Made by a program: the position numbers and the translations under genes
Part shown: piece after piece, positions 33,133 to 41,976 of the stretch
Layout: each line of letters opens with the position of its first letter
Position numbering within the stretch: position 1 is the first letter of the stretch
Notes under the pieces: model-generated
Told to the model about the DNA's origin: nothing
What the model saw: only the letters and a program-made list of their open reading frames with translations
The model's database searches: none
Source of the DNA: Priestia abyssalis
GTDB lineage: Bacteria; Bacillota; Bacilli; Bacillales; Bacillaceae_H
DNA length: 64,000 nucleotides
Assembly (NCBI RefSeq): GCF_002019595.1
Contig: NZ_KV917369.1
Location: forward strand, 3,240,624 to 3,304,623
Direction: 5' to 3'

Positions 33133-33321
33133 TTGAATAAGCGAAAATTCAGTGCCTTTTTGATTGTTTTGACGTTTTGTTATTCATTGTTAATGGGGCT
33201 TGCAACCATCGGAAATTATATCAACTCGGAAGAAACGATGTACTTTTATTTGGCATGTACCATCGTTTCCTTTTTTATCGGGGTTATCTGTTTAATAGAA
33301 TATAAGAAAAAACAATCGTGA
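33133..33321 (+). CDS. Small two-helix membrane protein, unknown function
   Basis: A 62-residue protein with two hydrophobic helices (residues about 8-28 and 37-56) and a lysine-rich tail EYKKKQS, a topology marker for the cytoplasmic side. The TTG at 33133 is preceded by GAAGGTGG, and a clean terminator follows its stop, which argues for a real gene. I do not recognise the family. It is convergent with qoxD but is not otherwise linked to the oxidase. Confidence 0.6.
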   Translation: MNKRKFSAFLIVLTFCYSLLMGLATIGNYINSEETMYFYLACTIVSFFIGVICLIEYKKKQS

Positions 33322-33356
33322 AAAGACTTAAACATGCTGTCGTTTAAGTCTTTTTT
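33321..33356 (+). terminator. Terminator of the small membrane protein gene
   Basis: AAAAGACTTAAAC and GTTTAAGTCTTTT pair around an 8-nt loop, followed by TTTATTTT. Confidence 0.85.
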
Positions 33357-33361
33357 ATTTT

Positions 33362-33407
33362 CAATCAAAAAACACCCTCTACATCATGTAGAGAGTGTTT
33401 TTGATTG
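33362..33407 (-). terminator. Terminator of the qoxABCD operon
   Basis: CAATCAAAAA.CACCCTCTACAT pairs with ATGTAGAGAGTG.TTTTTGATTG. On the minus strand the stem is followed by TTTTTTGATTG, ending the oxidase transcript. The same stem also blocks plus-strand readthrough. Confidence 0.85.
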
Positions 33408-33435
33408 AATGCCAGGGTTTACCCAACATATTATA

Positions 33436-33735
33436 TCAGTGCATATTCGTCATAACCCAAACAGAGCCATACACGATGACGATCCCAATAAAACCGGCAG
33501 ACGCCATTTTACCAACTTGCCATGCACCTTCTCCTTCTTTAATGTGCATGAACATAAATAACTGAATAATCGCTTGTAAAAAGGCAAGACCGAATATAAG
33601 AATGACAATCGTCTGTAATGATAAATCTGTATATAGGGCCAATCCAGCTGCCAAGAACGTTAACGCAATGGAAAAAACCAAGCCCATGATGTGTCCCCAC
33701 GGGAAGCCATGATGAGTATTTGTTTTATTTGCCAT
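33436..33735 (-). CDS. qoxD: Quinol oxidase aa3 subunit IV
   Basis: A 99-residue protein with three membrane helices, the smallest subunit of the cytochrome aa3 menaquinol oxidase. GFPWGHIMGLVFSIALTFLA, then TDLSLQTIVILIFGLAFLQA and FMFMHIKEGEG are typical of the COX4/QoxD family. It assists assembly and is not catalytic. It is the last gene of the operon; its start is directly after the qoxC stop and follows GGTGGGA. Confidence 0.95.
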   Translation of the reverse strand: MANKTNTHHGFPWGHIMGLVFSIALTFLAAGLALYTDLSLQTIVILIFGLAFLQAIIQLFMFMHIKEGEGAWQVGKMASAGFIGIVIVYGSVWVMTNMH

Positions 33736-34374
33736 TTATCCCACCATCCCTAACAGGTAAACACCAGTGTAAACGAAAATCCATACGAAGTCTAAAAAGT
33801 GCCAATATAAACTAGCGATAAATACCTTTTTAGCCGTATCTGGTGTTAAACCTCTTTTAGCTACTTGAAAAAGAATTAAAATCATCCAGCAAATACCAAG
33901 TGATACGTGAAGTCCGTGTGTTCCTGTCAAGAAATAAAAGGAAGACCAGTACCCATTTGTACCGAGTGCAGCTCCTTCATGAACAAGATGTTTGAACTCA
34001 TTGATTTCTAAGAAAAGGAAGGCTAAACCGAACAATAATGTAATGATCAACCATACATTCATGGCTTTTACGTTTCTTTTTCTCATTTCGTGAATCGCTA
34101 AGCCGCAAGTGAAACTACTTACTAACAACACGATGGTCATGACTAATGTGTTATTCAGGTCAAACAGCTCCATAGGCGTCGGAGCGTGGCCGGCGTGGCC
34201 GGCATGGCCATTGCCGTTCATCGTATACATTGTAAAATATGTCGCAAAAATCGTAGCGAACAAAGCGACCTCTGCGCCCAAGAAAATCCAGAATCCAAAG
34301 ATATTCAGTCTGCCTATTCCAGACTGATATTCCAAGGGCGTGTTAGGACTAATATTAGTGTTTGTATCCGCCAT
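33736..34374 (-). CDS. qoxC: Quinol oxidase aa3 subunit III
   Basis: A 212-residue subunit III with five helices. EYQSGIGRLNIFGFWIFLGA opens it, FYFLTGTHGLHVSLGICWM is the conserved THGLHV region, and YWHFLDFVWIFVYTGVYLLG closes it. It supports proton pumping and complex stability in the aa3 menaquinol oxidase. An unusual histidine/glycine-rich insert GNGHAGHAGHA lies in the first extracytoplasmic loop (about residues 54-65), where B. subtilis QoxC is shorter as far as I recall. The ATG follows GGAGGCG. Confidence 0.95.
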   Translation of the reverse strand: MADTNTNISPNTPLEYQSGIGRLNIFGFWIFLGAEVALFATIFATYFTMYTMNGNGHAGHAGHAPTPMELFDLNNTLVMTIVLLVSSFTCGLAIHEMRKRNVKAMNVWLIITLLFGLAFLFLEINEFKHLVHEGAALGTNGYWSSFYFLTGTHGLHVSLGICWMILILFQVAKRGLTPDTAKKVFIASLYWHFLDFVWIFVYTGVYLLGMVG

Positions 34375-34377
34375 AAC

Positions 34378-36339
34378 TTACGCCTCCTTACGAAACGGTT
34401 GTTCCGTCTTTATGATTTCTTCTACGCTGACATAAAAGCCTTCATCCTCTTTATGTGAGCGAAGTGAGCGGAATGCCATACACGCCAGTACACCAACCCC
34501 GCCAAGAATTGCCATCCACATGATGTGGAACACAAGCGCAAAACCTGCAACAAAGAAAAGTGCTGACATAACAAACGGTGTACCTGCATTGCTAGGCATA
34601 TGAATTGGTTTGTATTCCACTTTTTCTACTTTACCTTCTTTTTGCTCTTGCTTCATGATCCAGAATGCATCAACGCCTTTTACTTCAGGAGTAACGGCAA
34701 AGTTATAAAAAGGTGCAACGGCAGATGATGTTGCCCATTCAAGTGTACGTCCATTCCATGCATCGCCTGTTGTTTCTCTTTCAGCGTAACGGAAGCTGTA
34801 ATATACGTTATATACAAGCAGCATAAACGCAATTCCCATTCCTAATGCTCCAACAGTTGAAACAACGTTTAATCCAGTCCAGCCTTCTTCCGCGCCATAC
34901 GTATAAACACGTCTTGGCATACCGTCAAATCCTAATAAGAATTGCGGTAAGAAACACACATTAAATCCAATTGTAAACAACCAGAACGTCCATTTTCCAA
35001 TGCTCTCATTTAATTTATGACCAAACATTTTTGGATACCAGAAAATGAACCCTGCGAAACAAGCAAATACTGTTCCGGCAATTAACGTATAGTGGAAGTG
35101 AGCAACCAAGAAATAACTGTTGTGATACTGGAAGTCGGCTGCTGCCATTCCAAGCATAACACCTGTAACTCCCCCGATTAAGAACGTTGGAATAAATCCG
35201 ACAGACCAAAGCATTGGTACTGTGTATTCAATTTTCCCTTTATAAAGAGTAAGGAGCCAGTTAAAGATCTTCATACCTGTCGGGATCGCGATGGCCATCG
35301 TCGTGATCGAGAACACAGAGTTAACCGCCGCAGTTCCTCCCATTGTGAAGAAGTGATGCACCCAAACTAAGAAACTTAAGAATGAAATGGTTACGATCGA
35401 AATAACCATTGATTTATAACCAAACAATGTTTTCTTGGCGAACGTTGAAATAATTTCAGAGAAAATACCGAACGCCGGCAAAATAACGATATATACTTCA
35501 GGATGTCCCCAAACCCAGAACAAGTTTGCCCAAAGCATTGGCATACCGCCGTCAGCTAACGTAAAGAAGTGAGTGCCGAATGTGCGGTCAAATGTCATTA
35601 ACGCTAATGTAACCGTTAGTACCGGGAACGCAAACACGATAATGAATGCCGTAATAAGCGTTGTCCATGTAAACATTGGCATACGCATTAATGTCATGCC
35701 TGGTGCACGCATTTTAATAATTGTTACGATAAAGTTAATACCGGTCATAAGGGTACCGATACCGGAAATCTGTAAACCAAGCAAATAATAGTTAATCCCT
35801 GGTCCGCCGCTTCCTTCAATCGCTAACGGAGCATAGTTCGTCCAACCTGCATCCGGTGATCCACCGAATACGAAGGAAATGTTGAAAAGAATTGCTCCAA
35901 AGAAGAACGCCCAGAAGCTTAACGCATTTAAATAAGGAAACGCTACGTCACGTGCTCCAATTTGCAAAGGAACAACAACGTTCATTAATCCCATGATAAA
36001 CGGCATCGCCATGAAGATGATCATGATTGTACCGTGTGTTGTAAAGATTTCATTATAGTGCTGGGATGTTAAAAAGTCATTATTAGGAACCGTTAATTGC
36101 GCTCTCATTAATAATGCATCCACACCGCCGCGGAAAAGCATCAAAATAGCTGCGATAATATACATGATTCCGATTTTTTTATGATCAACACTTGTTAACC
36201 ATTCTGTCCAAAGCCATTTCCATTTTTTAAAATAAGTAAGAACAAATACAATAGCAATTGTCGTTAATACAATGGAAATATTTGCTCCAACAATCATTGG
36301 ATCATTAAGGATTAAATTATCCTTGATAAAATTAAACAT
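34378..36339 (-). CDS. qoxB: Quinol oxidase aa3 subunit I
   Basis: A 653-residue heme-copper oxidase subunit I, which reduces O2 to water and pumps protons across the membrane. Heme and copper ligands are visible in [16 protein letters not shown] (low-spin heme His), [17 protein letters not shown] (CuB His and cross-linked Tyr), WVHHFFTMG (CuB His pair) and [11 protein letters not shown] (heme a3 and low-spin heme). The longer N-terminus with [12 protein letters not shown] is that of the qox branch. The ATG follows GGGGAGGAGC. Confidence 0.97.
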   Translation of the reverse strand: MFNFIKDNLILNDPMIVGANISIVLTTIAIVFVLTYFKKWKWLWTEWLTSVDHKKIGIMYIIAAILMLFRGGVDALLMRAQLTVPNNDFLTSQHYNEIFTTHGTIMIIFMAMPFIMGLMNVVVPLQIGARDVAFPYLNALSFWAFFFGAILFNISFVFGGSPDAGWTNYAPLAIEGSGGPGINYYLLGLQISGIGTLMTGINFIVTIIKMRAPGMTLMRMPMFTWTTLITAFIIVFAFPVLTVTLALMTFDRTFGTHFFTLADGGMPMLWANLFWVWGHPEVYIVILPAFGIFSEIISTFAKKTLFGYKSMVISIVTISFLSFLVWVHHFFTMGGTAAVNSVFSITTMAIAIPTGMKIFNWLLTLYKGKIEYTVPMLWSVGFIPTFLIGGVTGVMLGMAAADFQYHNSYFLVAHFHYTLIAGTVFACFAGFIFWYPKMFGHKLNESIGKWTFWLFTIGFNVCFLPQFLLGFDGMPRRVYTYGAEEGWTGLNVVSTVGALGMGIAFMLLVYNVYYSFRYAERETTGDAWNGRTLEWATSSAVAPFYNFAVTPEVKGVDAFWIMKQEQKEGKVEKVEYKPIHMPSNAGTPFVMSALFFVAGFALVFHIMWMAILGGVGVLACMAFRSLRSHKEDEGFYVSVEEIIKTEQPFRKEA

Positions 36340-36356
36340 TCTGTGCTCCTCCCCTC

Positions 36357-37313
36357 TTACTCGTGATGAGCATGAGATTCATTGTGTGAACCTGACACTT
36401 CATGGTGACTGTTTTCTTCTTCACCATGCGGGTCTACTTTAACCCCATATTTTTCACGAATTTTCATCGCATATACTCCAGAATCGACTCCATGGTCTAC
36501 AAAGCCTAAGTGAGTGTTTGAAAACGTCATTTCTTTGACTGTTTCAGGCAACATTAACTTTTCATATGTTTCTTCCGTTAATTTCGGGGCGCTTTCTTGT
36601 GTTTCTTTTACCCATTTTTGATAATCGCCTTCTTCCATGGCCACAAAGTCAAACTTTTGATGTGTCATACCCTTACCTGTAAAGTTAGAGTTCATGCCAT
36701 CATATGTTCCTGGCTCATCAGCCTGAAGGTATAAATCATTGACCATTCCAGGCATGCCATATTCCTGGCCGCCAATCTGCGGAACCCAAAAAGAACTCAT
36801 TGAGTCAGCAGAGGTAATTTTGAAAAGAATCGGGCGATCTTCTGGAACCTTCACGTAGTTAACGGTTTCAATATTTTCTTCTGGATAACTAAAAATCCAT
36901 TTCCAATCTGCAGAAGTAGCATGAATAACAATCGGTTCTTTATGCGCAGTCTCTGCTGGCGGTTTCTCCAATTGATAAAGTACTTTCACCGTCGGAATTG
37001 ATAAAGCAATAACGATGATCAAAGGAATGACCGTCCAAAGAATTTCCAATTTTGTGCTATGATGGAAATCAGGATCATAATCCTCTTCCTTGAAACCTTT
37101 ACGGTCGCGATATTTTACAACAACAAAGGTAAATAAGACATAAACAACGACCATGATAAAAATCATGAAATAGATCGAATACATGATCAGATCTCGTTGT
37201 GTTTCAGCCACAGGACCTTTCGGATCCAACACAGCATATTCACTGCAGCCACTTAATAAAAATAAAAGAAGTGACCCCATCATCATACTTAAAAATGGCT
37301 TAAGTTTTTTCAT
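36357..37313 (-). CDS. qoxA: Quinol oxidase aa3 subunit II (lipoprotein)
   Basis: About 318 residues. An N-terminal lipoprotein signal ends in LLFLLSGC, two membrane helices follow, then a cupredoxin domain with [38 protein letters not shown] and [17 protein letters not shown]. The CuA ligands of cytochrome c oxidases (CxxxC, His, Met) are replaced (NSNFTGKG), so it takes electrons from quinol and not cytochrome c. The tail after residue 290 is rich in His, Glu and Ser, including [17 protein letters not shown], which may bind metal at the outer surface. First gene of qoxABCD. The ATG at 37311-37313 is used; a GTG lies one codon before. Confidence 0.95.
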   Translation of the reverse strand: MKKLKPFLSMMMGSLLLFLLSGCSEYAVLDPKGPVAETQRDLIMYSIYFMIFIMVVVYVLFTFVVVKYRDRKGFKEEDYDPDFHHSTKLEILWTVIPLIIVIALSIPTVKVLYQLEKPPAETAHKEPIVIHATSADWKWIFSYPEENIETVNYVKVPEDRPILFKITSADSMSSFWVPQIGGQEYGMPGMVNDLYLQADEPGTYDGMNSNFTGKGMTHQKFDFVAMEEGDYQKWVKETQESAPKLTEETYEKLMLPETVKEMTFSNTHLGFVDHGVDSGVYAMKIREKYGVKVDPHGEEENSHHEVSGSHNESHAHHE

Positions 37314-37431
37314 CACCTTTGTTCACCTTCCCTTCTCAATAACTGATCATAAATAAGTTCGTTTTTCTGTACAGAATTAATCTTCACGTAACATATACTA
37401 TCAAAAGCTGAAAAAAACGAAACACCTTAAC

Positions 37432-37447
37432 TGTGATTTTTATCACA
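37432..37447. promoter_or_regulatory. CRP/FNR-type palindrome upstream of qoxABCD
   Basis: TGTGATTTTTATCACA is a perfect TGTGA-N6-TCACA palindrome, the B. subtilis Fnr consensus, lying 119 bp upstream of the qoxA start. A possible -10 TAGTAT lies at 37395-37400 on the minus strand. A site here would let an Fnr-like oxygen sensor reduce oxidase expression without oxygen, or let another CRP-family protein act. The rest of 37317-37732 shows only AT-rich sequence and the terminator at its end. Confidence 0.6.
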
Positions 37448-37687
37448 TTTTGAACTTTTTTCGAAAAGTAGACAAATTTTTTTCACATTTCCGTAACAAT
37501 ATTGGAAATTTTTTTATTTACTGGTATAGCAATAGCTTCTTGTGCTATTATTCTTAATATTTATTACTTTTTGACAGAAAAAAAGAGAGGTTGTATCGAA
37601 AAATCTGTATCCTCCCAATATTTTTGTTCAATAATTTTTCCTGTTTATTTAACCTAGACAAAGTATCGTAAAGAGCGAATTTTCCAT

Positions 37688-37736
37688 ATAACGAAAACGA
37701 AACCCATCCAAGCTGGACGGGTTTCGTTTTCGTTAT
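37688..37736. terminator. Strong hairpin at the 3' end of the DUF2269 gene
   Basis: ATAACGAAAACGAAACCC.TCCA pairs with TGGA.GGGTTTCGTTTTCGTTAT around a 3-nt loop. The stem overlaps the stop codon of the DUF2269 gene, and A/T-rich arms serve as U-tract on the minus strand. Confidence 0.8.
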
Positions 37737-38185
37737 GGTTTTAAAATCATCAATATGAATAGAACCGTCCCCATGTAAGTGGCAGCATATAATAGACGGC
37801 GAACTTTTATATATAGTTCCTCCTGATCTTTAGGAAGGGTTGTTACAATGATATTTTCAGGATTGAACAGCCACCTTGCAAGCTCTCCTATTTTCGGAGT
37901 GACCATTCCGATCATGACCACCTGAATGAGTATATATAAGACGAGGGATCCAAGCAGCCATGGTTGGGAAAACGGACCATAATTTCCTGTGAAAAAGAGA
38001 AGAAGGCCGCTTAATACAGCCAGTGTCCCTCCCACTTTTGGAAATAATTCCAGTTTCTTTCCGAGTAAAATCGCATACCGAAGTTCCCCGATATCTTGAT
38101 TTTTCCGAAACAGCACATGCAAAAAATACGTAGGGCCCACTCCTATCACCGCCGCCAGCACATGTACGAGAACGAGAATTTTCAT
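37733..38185 (-). CDS. DUF2269 family membrane protein
   Basis: A 150-residue protein with four predicted membrane helices. MKILVLVHVLAAVIGVGPTY is the characteristic start of the family, and an FPKVGGTLAVLSGLLLFF helix and a late ATYMGTVLFILMIL helix follow. Function is unknown; relatives are sometimes described as DUF2269/CopD-like. The ATG at 38183-38185 follows GGGGGAGCC. A longer frame reaching 38431 has no ribosome binding site. It is divergent from the Spo0E-STAS gene. Confidence 0.75.
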   Translation of the reverse strand: MKILVLVHVLAAVIGVGPTYFLHVLFRKNQDIGELRYAILLGKKLELFPKVGGTLAVLSGLLLFFTGNYGPFSQPWLLGSLVLYILIQVVMIGMVTPKIGELARWLFNPENIIVTTLPKDQEELYIKVRRLLYAATYMGTVLFILMILKP

Positions 38186-38451
38186 TGGCTCCCCCTTTTC
38201 GTGACAAAATATCCCATTAACCATTCCTATGTGACTAAGCTTTTTTTTATGAGCTTTAGGCGGTAGGACTCCTGCTTTCAAGATAAGTACTTCATATGTA
38301 ACTCTTTTTCCCTGTTTTTCAATTATCCTTCTTAAAAAACATTTGAATAGTAGGCTTTTCTGACTATAATATAAATAAGTGACAATATATGTAAAGGATG
38401 ATAGAATCGTTTTCATCACCCTTCCCACCACTTGATACAGGAGGAATTTTC

Positions 38452-38928
38452 ATGATCATCTCCCTTTCTCAGGCAATCGAAAGAAAAAGAAAAGAGCTGT
38501 TAAACAGGGCGCATCATCATGAATTGATTTCGGATGAAGTTCTCTCCTGCAGCCGACAGCTCGATGATCTTGTCACTCTTTATTTACATAAAAAAGAATC
38601 GTTTTTACATGTGTCAGCGGAAAAGATTCATACAACGATCCACGTCCACCTAAAAGGTCATCTAAATATTTTAACGGCGGATGAGCTATATGGATTAATG
38701 GCCAATCTTTTGCCTTCCATTGAAAATGTGCACGATATAACCATTGATTTATCTCAACTAGAATTTAACGACTCCTCCGGTATCGGAGCGCTCTTTCAAT
38801 TTATTCGTCAAACGATTGGAAAAAACATTCACGTTTCAGCTTTAAACGTGAATGAATCGGTGTCAACGGCTCTCGAAACACTGGGAATATATGAGAACTT
38901 CCGCGAATTGAACCTAACAGGCAGCTGA
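38452..38928 (+). CDS. Spo0E-like domain fused to a STAS (anti-anti-sigma) domain
   Basis: A 158-residue two-domain protein. Residues 8-46 resemble a Spo0E-family aspartyl-phosphate phosphatase: IERKRKELLNRAHHHELISD, then VLSCSRQLDDLVTLY, where the family signature SQELD appears as SRQLD. Residues about 60-155 form a STAS domain with ITIDLSQLEFNDSSGIGALF; the DSSG serine is the one phosphorylated in SpoIIAA-type proteins. Spo0E removes phosphate from Spo0A and so delays sporulation, whereas SpoIIAA-like domains control sigma factors. I know of no described fusion, so the joint role is open. The ATG at 38452 follows a perfect AGGAGG. An R3 repeat lies just downstream. Confidence 0.68.
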   Translation: MIISLSQAIERKRKELLNRAHHHELISDEVLSCSRQLDDLVTLYLHKKESFLHVSAEKIHTTIHVHLKGHLNILTADELYGLMANLLPSIENVHDITIDLSQLEFNDSSGIGALFQFIRQTIGKNIHVSALNVNESVSTALETLGIYENFRELNLTGS

Positions 38929-38942
38929 ATGATATAAGTGTG

Positions 38943-39269
38943 TGTTCAAAAAGGAGGACAAAAAGGACCGAAAAGTTCAAGGAAGCACTGTCTCGAGCAT
39001 TAAGGAAAGATTCTCACGATTCTTCATCGCACGCAGGAAAAGTGATTTTCTTTTCCAAGGAACGGAGCGCAAGCTGGTCACTGCGAAAGCATAATCCTCG
39101 AAAAAGTGTTCTTCTTTTTCGAGGATATGTCATTAATATGTGAGTAGCGGAGAGACAAGCTGACGCCGCCCGACTAAGAGCCGCCACGTCCTGTGGCGAA
39201 CGTCGGATCAGTACTTCCTGTGCAAGTAAATTCGACGGTCATTTTTCCCGGACTTTTTGAACAACCTCT
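38943..39269 (+). repeat. Dispersed element R3 with short inverted termini (MITE-like)
   Basis: It begins TGTTCAAAAAGG and ends CTTTTTGAACAACCTCT, giving about 10-bp inverted ends. No convincing gene is inside. Internal structures include ATCCTCGAAAAAG paired with CTTTTTCGAGGAT (39094-39126, loop TGTTCTT) and a GC-rich tail around GCCGCCACGTCCTGTGGCG. The same terminal sequence TTTTTGAACAACCTCTA recurs at 55719-55735. A second hairpin, AACATAGGGCATGGCC/GGCCGTGCCCTATGTT, adjoins it at 39284-39321. Confidence 0.55.
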
Positions 39270-39344
39270 ATAAGGCAATTTCCAACATAGGGCATGGCCG
39301 CAAAAGGCCGTGCCCTATGTTCTTGACTAGAAATGCGGTTGTCC

Positions 39345-39473
39345 CATAAGAAAGAAAATTTTATTGCTCGTTAACGTTTAATAAATCACCAAAGGCTAGT
39401 TTTACTGAATTTTTGCGGCGGGACCTTTCGTGAGAATGACTTAAAAGGGTTTTTCCTTTTAAGTCATTCTCAT
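39345..39473 (+). repeat. Dispersed two-hairpin repeat R2, degenerate copy
   Basis: GTCCCATAAG start, a decayed hairpin 1 (TTTACTGAATTTTTGCGGCG, then GGACCTTTCG) and an intact hairpin 2 (39433-39471, GAGAATGACTTAAAAGG / CCTTTTAAGTCATTCTC). Confidence 0.7.
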
Positions 39474-39565
39474 ATAGGGAAATTCTGTTTTTACTTCCAC
39501 AAAAATGCGGCTATAATAGAAATTGGCGAACTTGATGAAACAGCCAAAATTGAAAGGATGATCAT

Positions 39566-39865
39566 ATGTTAACTATTACAGGACATACTGTTGAAATACT
39601 GGAAGACCCATTCGGCATCTTATCGGGCGAACGCTATGAATTCATTTTACAAGCCTCCGTTCCGGAAGATGATGAATTATATACAGAACAAGGTTTGGGC
39701 ATCAAAGTCATTTACGTTGTAGAGGGCGATGAATCTCGCATCAATCAATACCACGTATTCGAAAAAGGAGAAAAAGGGGAAAATACCGTTTTGGATATTT
39801 GGCTTGAAGAAGAGGAAGAAGCCATGATTGCTGCATACTGCAAAGAAAATCTTCCAGTATTATAA
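39566..39865 (+). CDS. Small acidic conserved protein (DUF6509-like)
   Basis: A 99-residue acidic cytosolic protein: ITGHTVEILEDPFGILSGER, then VPEDDELYTEQGLGIKVIYV and a C-terminal EEEEEAMIAAYCKENLPVL. I associate the DPFGILxGxRYEF pattern with the DUF6509 family of Bacillaceae, from memory only. There is no known function and no membrane or signal segment. The ATG at 39566 follows GAAAGGATGATC. It stands alone between the R2 copy and the next small gene. Confidence 0.6.
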   Translation: MLTITGHTVEILEDPFGILSGERYEFILQASVPEDDELYTEQGLGIKVIYVVEGDESRINQYHVFEKGEKGENTVLDIWLEEEEEAMIAAYCKENLPVL

Positions 39866-39950
39866 ATCCACATATTTCTTTTTATGGTCTATTATTTCCT
39901 TTCCTTAACTATATATTAATAATAGTCAACCTAAAAGGAGAGGAAACGGG

Positions 39951-40280
39951 ATGATGCTGTATGATATAAAGAATCGATTATACTATAAGGTACTCAATAC
40001 ATCCGAACCGAAAATGGGCGGTTCCCATCAAGGACGGACATGGGGATATGTACCGAAAAAGCTGAATGGAAAAACCGTAAAATTTTGGTTTGATTATACA
40101 TGGGGCCGCTATATGTATTTTCAGCATGATGATAAATGGTATCGCGTCCAATATTTACAATCCAATTACAAAAAAAGCAATCATGATGTCTTTAATGGCG
40201 TTTTGATAAACCTTGTCATTGATGGACAAGACTTGAAACTCGTGCGGGGAAACCATGAAAAAAAGCGTCTGCTTGCCTGA
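39951..40280 (+). CDS. Hypothetical basic protein
   Basis: About 109 residues, lysine- and tyrosine-rich, predicted cytosolic, with no recognised domain. Notable segments are GGSHQGRTWGYVPKKLNG, KFWFDYTWGRYMYFQHDDKW and a KKRLLA end. The many aromatic residues in short strands suggest a small beta-sheet protein. The ATG pair at 39951/39954 follows AAAGGAGAGGAAACGGG, a strong ribosome binding site. A degenerate R1 repeat begins directly downstream. Confidence 0.55.
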   Translation: MMLYDIKNRLYYKVLNTSEPKMGGSHQGRTWGYVPKKLNGKTVKFWFDYTWGRYMYFQHDDKWYRVQYLQSNYKKSNHDVFNGVLINLVIDGQDLKLVRGNHEKKRLLA

Positions 40281-40293
40281 TATATAGATTGAT

Positions 40294-40427
40294 TTGGAAA
40301 ATACGGCATGACCAAAGAACGGCCATCCGCATAGGTGAACCTTTGACGGTAAATTCAAGCGGTCTACATAACCGTTTGTGAGTATCCCTCAATCGAATGA
40401 AGTTGTGTCAAGGTCAAGCTATTAAGA
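40294..40427 (-). repeat. Degenerate R1 copy c
   Basis: On the minus strand it reads TTAATAGCTTGAC..., then CTTGAATTTACCGTCAAAGG, TTCACCTATGCGGATGG and directly GCCGTTCTTTGGTCATGCCG. Hairpin A and the 5' arm of hairpin B appear to be deleted between two short GGATGGC/CATGGCC similarities, leaving a 6-bp remnant stem around the conserved loop GTTCTTTG. Confidence 0.65.
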
Positions 40428-40494
40428 ATATATAGAAAAACGGAGAAAGCAAAAAAAGATGCGTAAAGACGTAGAAATGGTGTATACTATAAGC

Positions 40495-40598
40495 GTCGCC
40501 CTATCCTATCAACTTCGCGATCGTTGCGGGACACTTAACCAGTACGGATTGGATGGGGCGATAAAGAGCAAGGGGCCATTGGCCACCTGCTCTTTTTT
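40495..40598 (+). ncRNA. Candidate small non-coding RNA of unknown family
   Basis: A TATACT -10 box at 40483-40488 precedes about 105 nt that fold well. The closing stem TCGCCCTATCC (40496-40506) pairs with GGATGGGGCGA (40551-40561), inside which CAAC.TTCGCGATC.GTTG forms a smaller hairpin. A rho-independent terminator AGAGCA.GG..CC.TGCTCT with TTTTTT follows (40565-40597). No start codon with a ribosome binding site or coding frame of useful length is present. It lies between convergent genes, so it is not a leader. It does not resemble SRP RNA, 6S RNA, tmRNA or a riboswitch I know. No good -35 box was seen. Confidence 0.5.
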
Positions 40599-40711
40599 GT
40601 TTTTACCATGGAACAGGTTAAAATTCATTTCAAAATAGAGAGCATGCGATCCGGCAGCACATTCCTTTTTCGCTGCTAAATGCCATCAGGAAACAAGTTC
40701 AACACTTTTCT

Positions 40712-41632
40712 TCATAATGACTGATGACTCTTAAACTCTTTTACTACTTCATTGAATCGATCAGGAAAATTTGTAAATAAGCCCGTTACTCCCCACTCTA
40801 GTGCTTTTCGCATATCTTCTTTCTCATTGATGGTATAAGGATGGATTAATAAGTTATGTTTTCTTACATTTCGTACATAAGCTTCATTGATTTTGGCAAA
40901 GTTTGGACCTACACCAATGGCATACTTTTTAATTTGTTCCAGTTCAGTATCTGTGATGAAACCGGGCGTTTCATACCATAAAAGCTGTACGAGCGGAAGG
41001 TTTGGATCCATTTCATGGATTTTTTTCAAGCTTTCAGGGCTGAACGATTGGATGAGAACATGGCTTGAGCGGCCATTCTCTCCTGTCAGTTTGTACTTTT
41101 CAAGCAGCTCTAGAAGCTTCTCTTCCATCCCAGGATATACTTCCGGAGACTTTGTCTCTATGTAATACTTCGCCCCACGTCCGAATTTTTCAAATACTTC
41201 TTCCAATGTCGGGACGTGTAATCCTGCATATTCCGGCTTTGCGTATTGCGGGTATTTTTCGTTAAACCATGAACCTGCATCCAGCTCTTTAATTTGTTCT
41301 AATGTCATGTCTTTTACTAAGCCTGTCCCATTTGTCGTACGGTCTACCGTTTCGTCGTGCATCGCTATCAATTCGCCGTCTTTTGTCATTTGAAGATCGA
41401 CCTCGATGTAATCTCCTTTCATCTTCTCCCCCATTTCGTATGAAAGAAGCGTATGTTCAGGAGCATAGCCTGAAGCCCCACGGTGAGCTGCGGTAATAAT
41501 TTTCATTTCAGGGGAAGACAGCTCTGATTGTACCGGTGCTGAATTTGCCGCAAACGACACGGGTGCTGCCGCCTGCATAATAAATCCAGCGCTTAAAAAT
41601 ACGATTGACGATTTTTTCATCCATTGTTTCAC
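40712..41632 (-). CDS. Secreted glycerophosphodiester phosphodiesterase
   Basis: A 306-residue GDPD-family enzyme that hydrolyses glycerophosphodiesters to glycerol 3-phosphate and an alcohol. Residues 1-28 are a Sec signal peptide ([19 protein letters not shown], then APVSFAAN). The TIM-barrel catalytic motif [15 protein letters not shown] (HRG...PE) is followed by [20 protein letters not shown] (metal-binding E, D and catalytic H), then YYIETKSPE and the C-terminal [14 protein letters not shown]. The start is GTG at 41630-41632 behind AAGAGGAGAGAG. It resembles GlpQ-type extracellular enzymes used on teichoic acid or phospholipid breakdown products. It is monocistronic. Confidence 0.92.
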   Translation of the reverse strand: MKQWMKKSSIVFLSAGFIMQAAAPVSFAANSAPVQSELSSPEMKIITAAHRGASGYAPEHTLLSYEMGEKMKGDYIEVDLQMTKDGELIAMHDETVDRTTNGTGLVKDMTLEQIKELDAGSWFNEKYPQYAKPEYAGLHVPTLEEVFEKFGRGAKYYIETKSPEVYPGMEEKLLELLEKYKLTGENGRSSHVLIQSFSPESLKKIHEMDPNLPLVQLLWYETPGFITDTELEQIKKYAIGVGPNFAKINEAYVRNVRKHNLLIHPYTINEKEDMRKALEWGVTGLFTNFPDRFNEVVKEFKSHQSL

Positions 41633-41912
41633 GAGTCTCTCTCCTCTTAATTCATCTCAACAACAACTGTAAAAGAGAAATGTAAAGGAAATAATGATAG
41701 AGTGTAAATCTTCCATTTACAAATAGAAAACAGGTAATATAGCGCAGAATGTATCAGGTCTTTTTATCTAAAGTATAGAGAAAAACTAGACTTTAGATTT
41801 ATAAAAGTTAAAGAGAAGCTTGCACCATGTCACAAAAAAGAGCAGAACAGCCCTCTTTTACAAAAAAGAGGCGGCACCCATAAGCTCCTCTAATGGATGA
41901 CAAATATGAAAA

Positions 41913-41952
41913 GGTGACTTAAAAAGACAAAAAGCAGTCCTTTTAAATCACC
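41913..41952 (-). terminator. Terminator of the formate/nitrite transporter gene
   Basis: GGTGACTTAAAAAGAC pairs with GTCCTTTTAAATCACC, with TTTTCATATTT following on the minus strand. The stem sequence resembles R2 hairpin 2, so it may be an R2 remnant. The 344-bp gap 41633-41976 contains nothing else recognised. Confidence 0.75.
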
Positions 41953-41976
41953 CTCTGACTATCTAAGCTTAAATTG

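Noticed and set aside
38940-39143. A 67-residue frame inside the R3 element
   Set aside because: No ribosome binding site at a plausible start, biased to Lys/Arg/Ser, and overlaps strong inverted repeats of the element.
40495-40598. Assignment of the small RNA as SRP RNA, 6S RNA or a known riboswitch
   Set aside because: The conserved sequences of those classes are not present, the length does not fit 6S, and the downstream gene is on the opposite strand.
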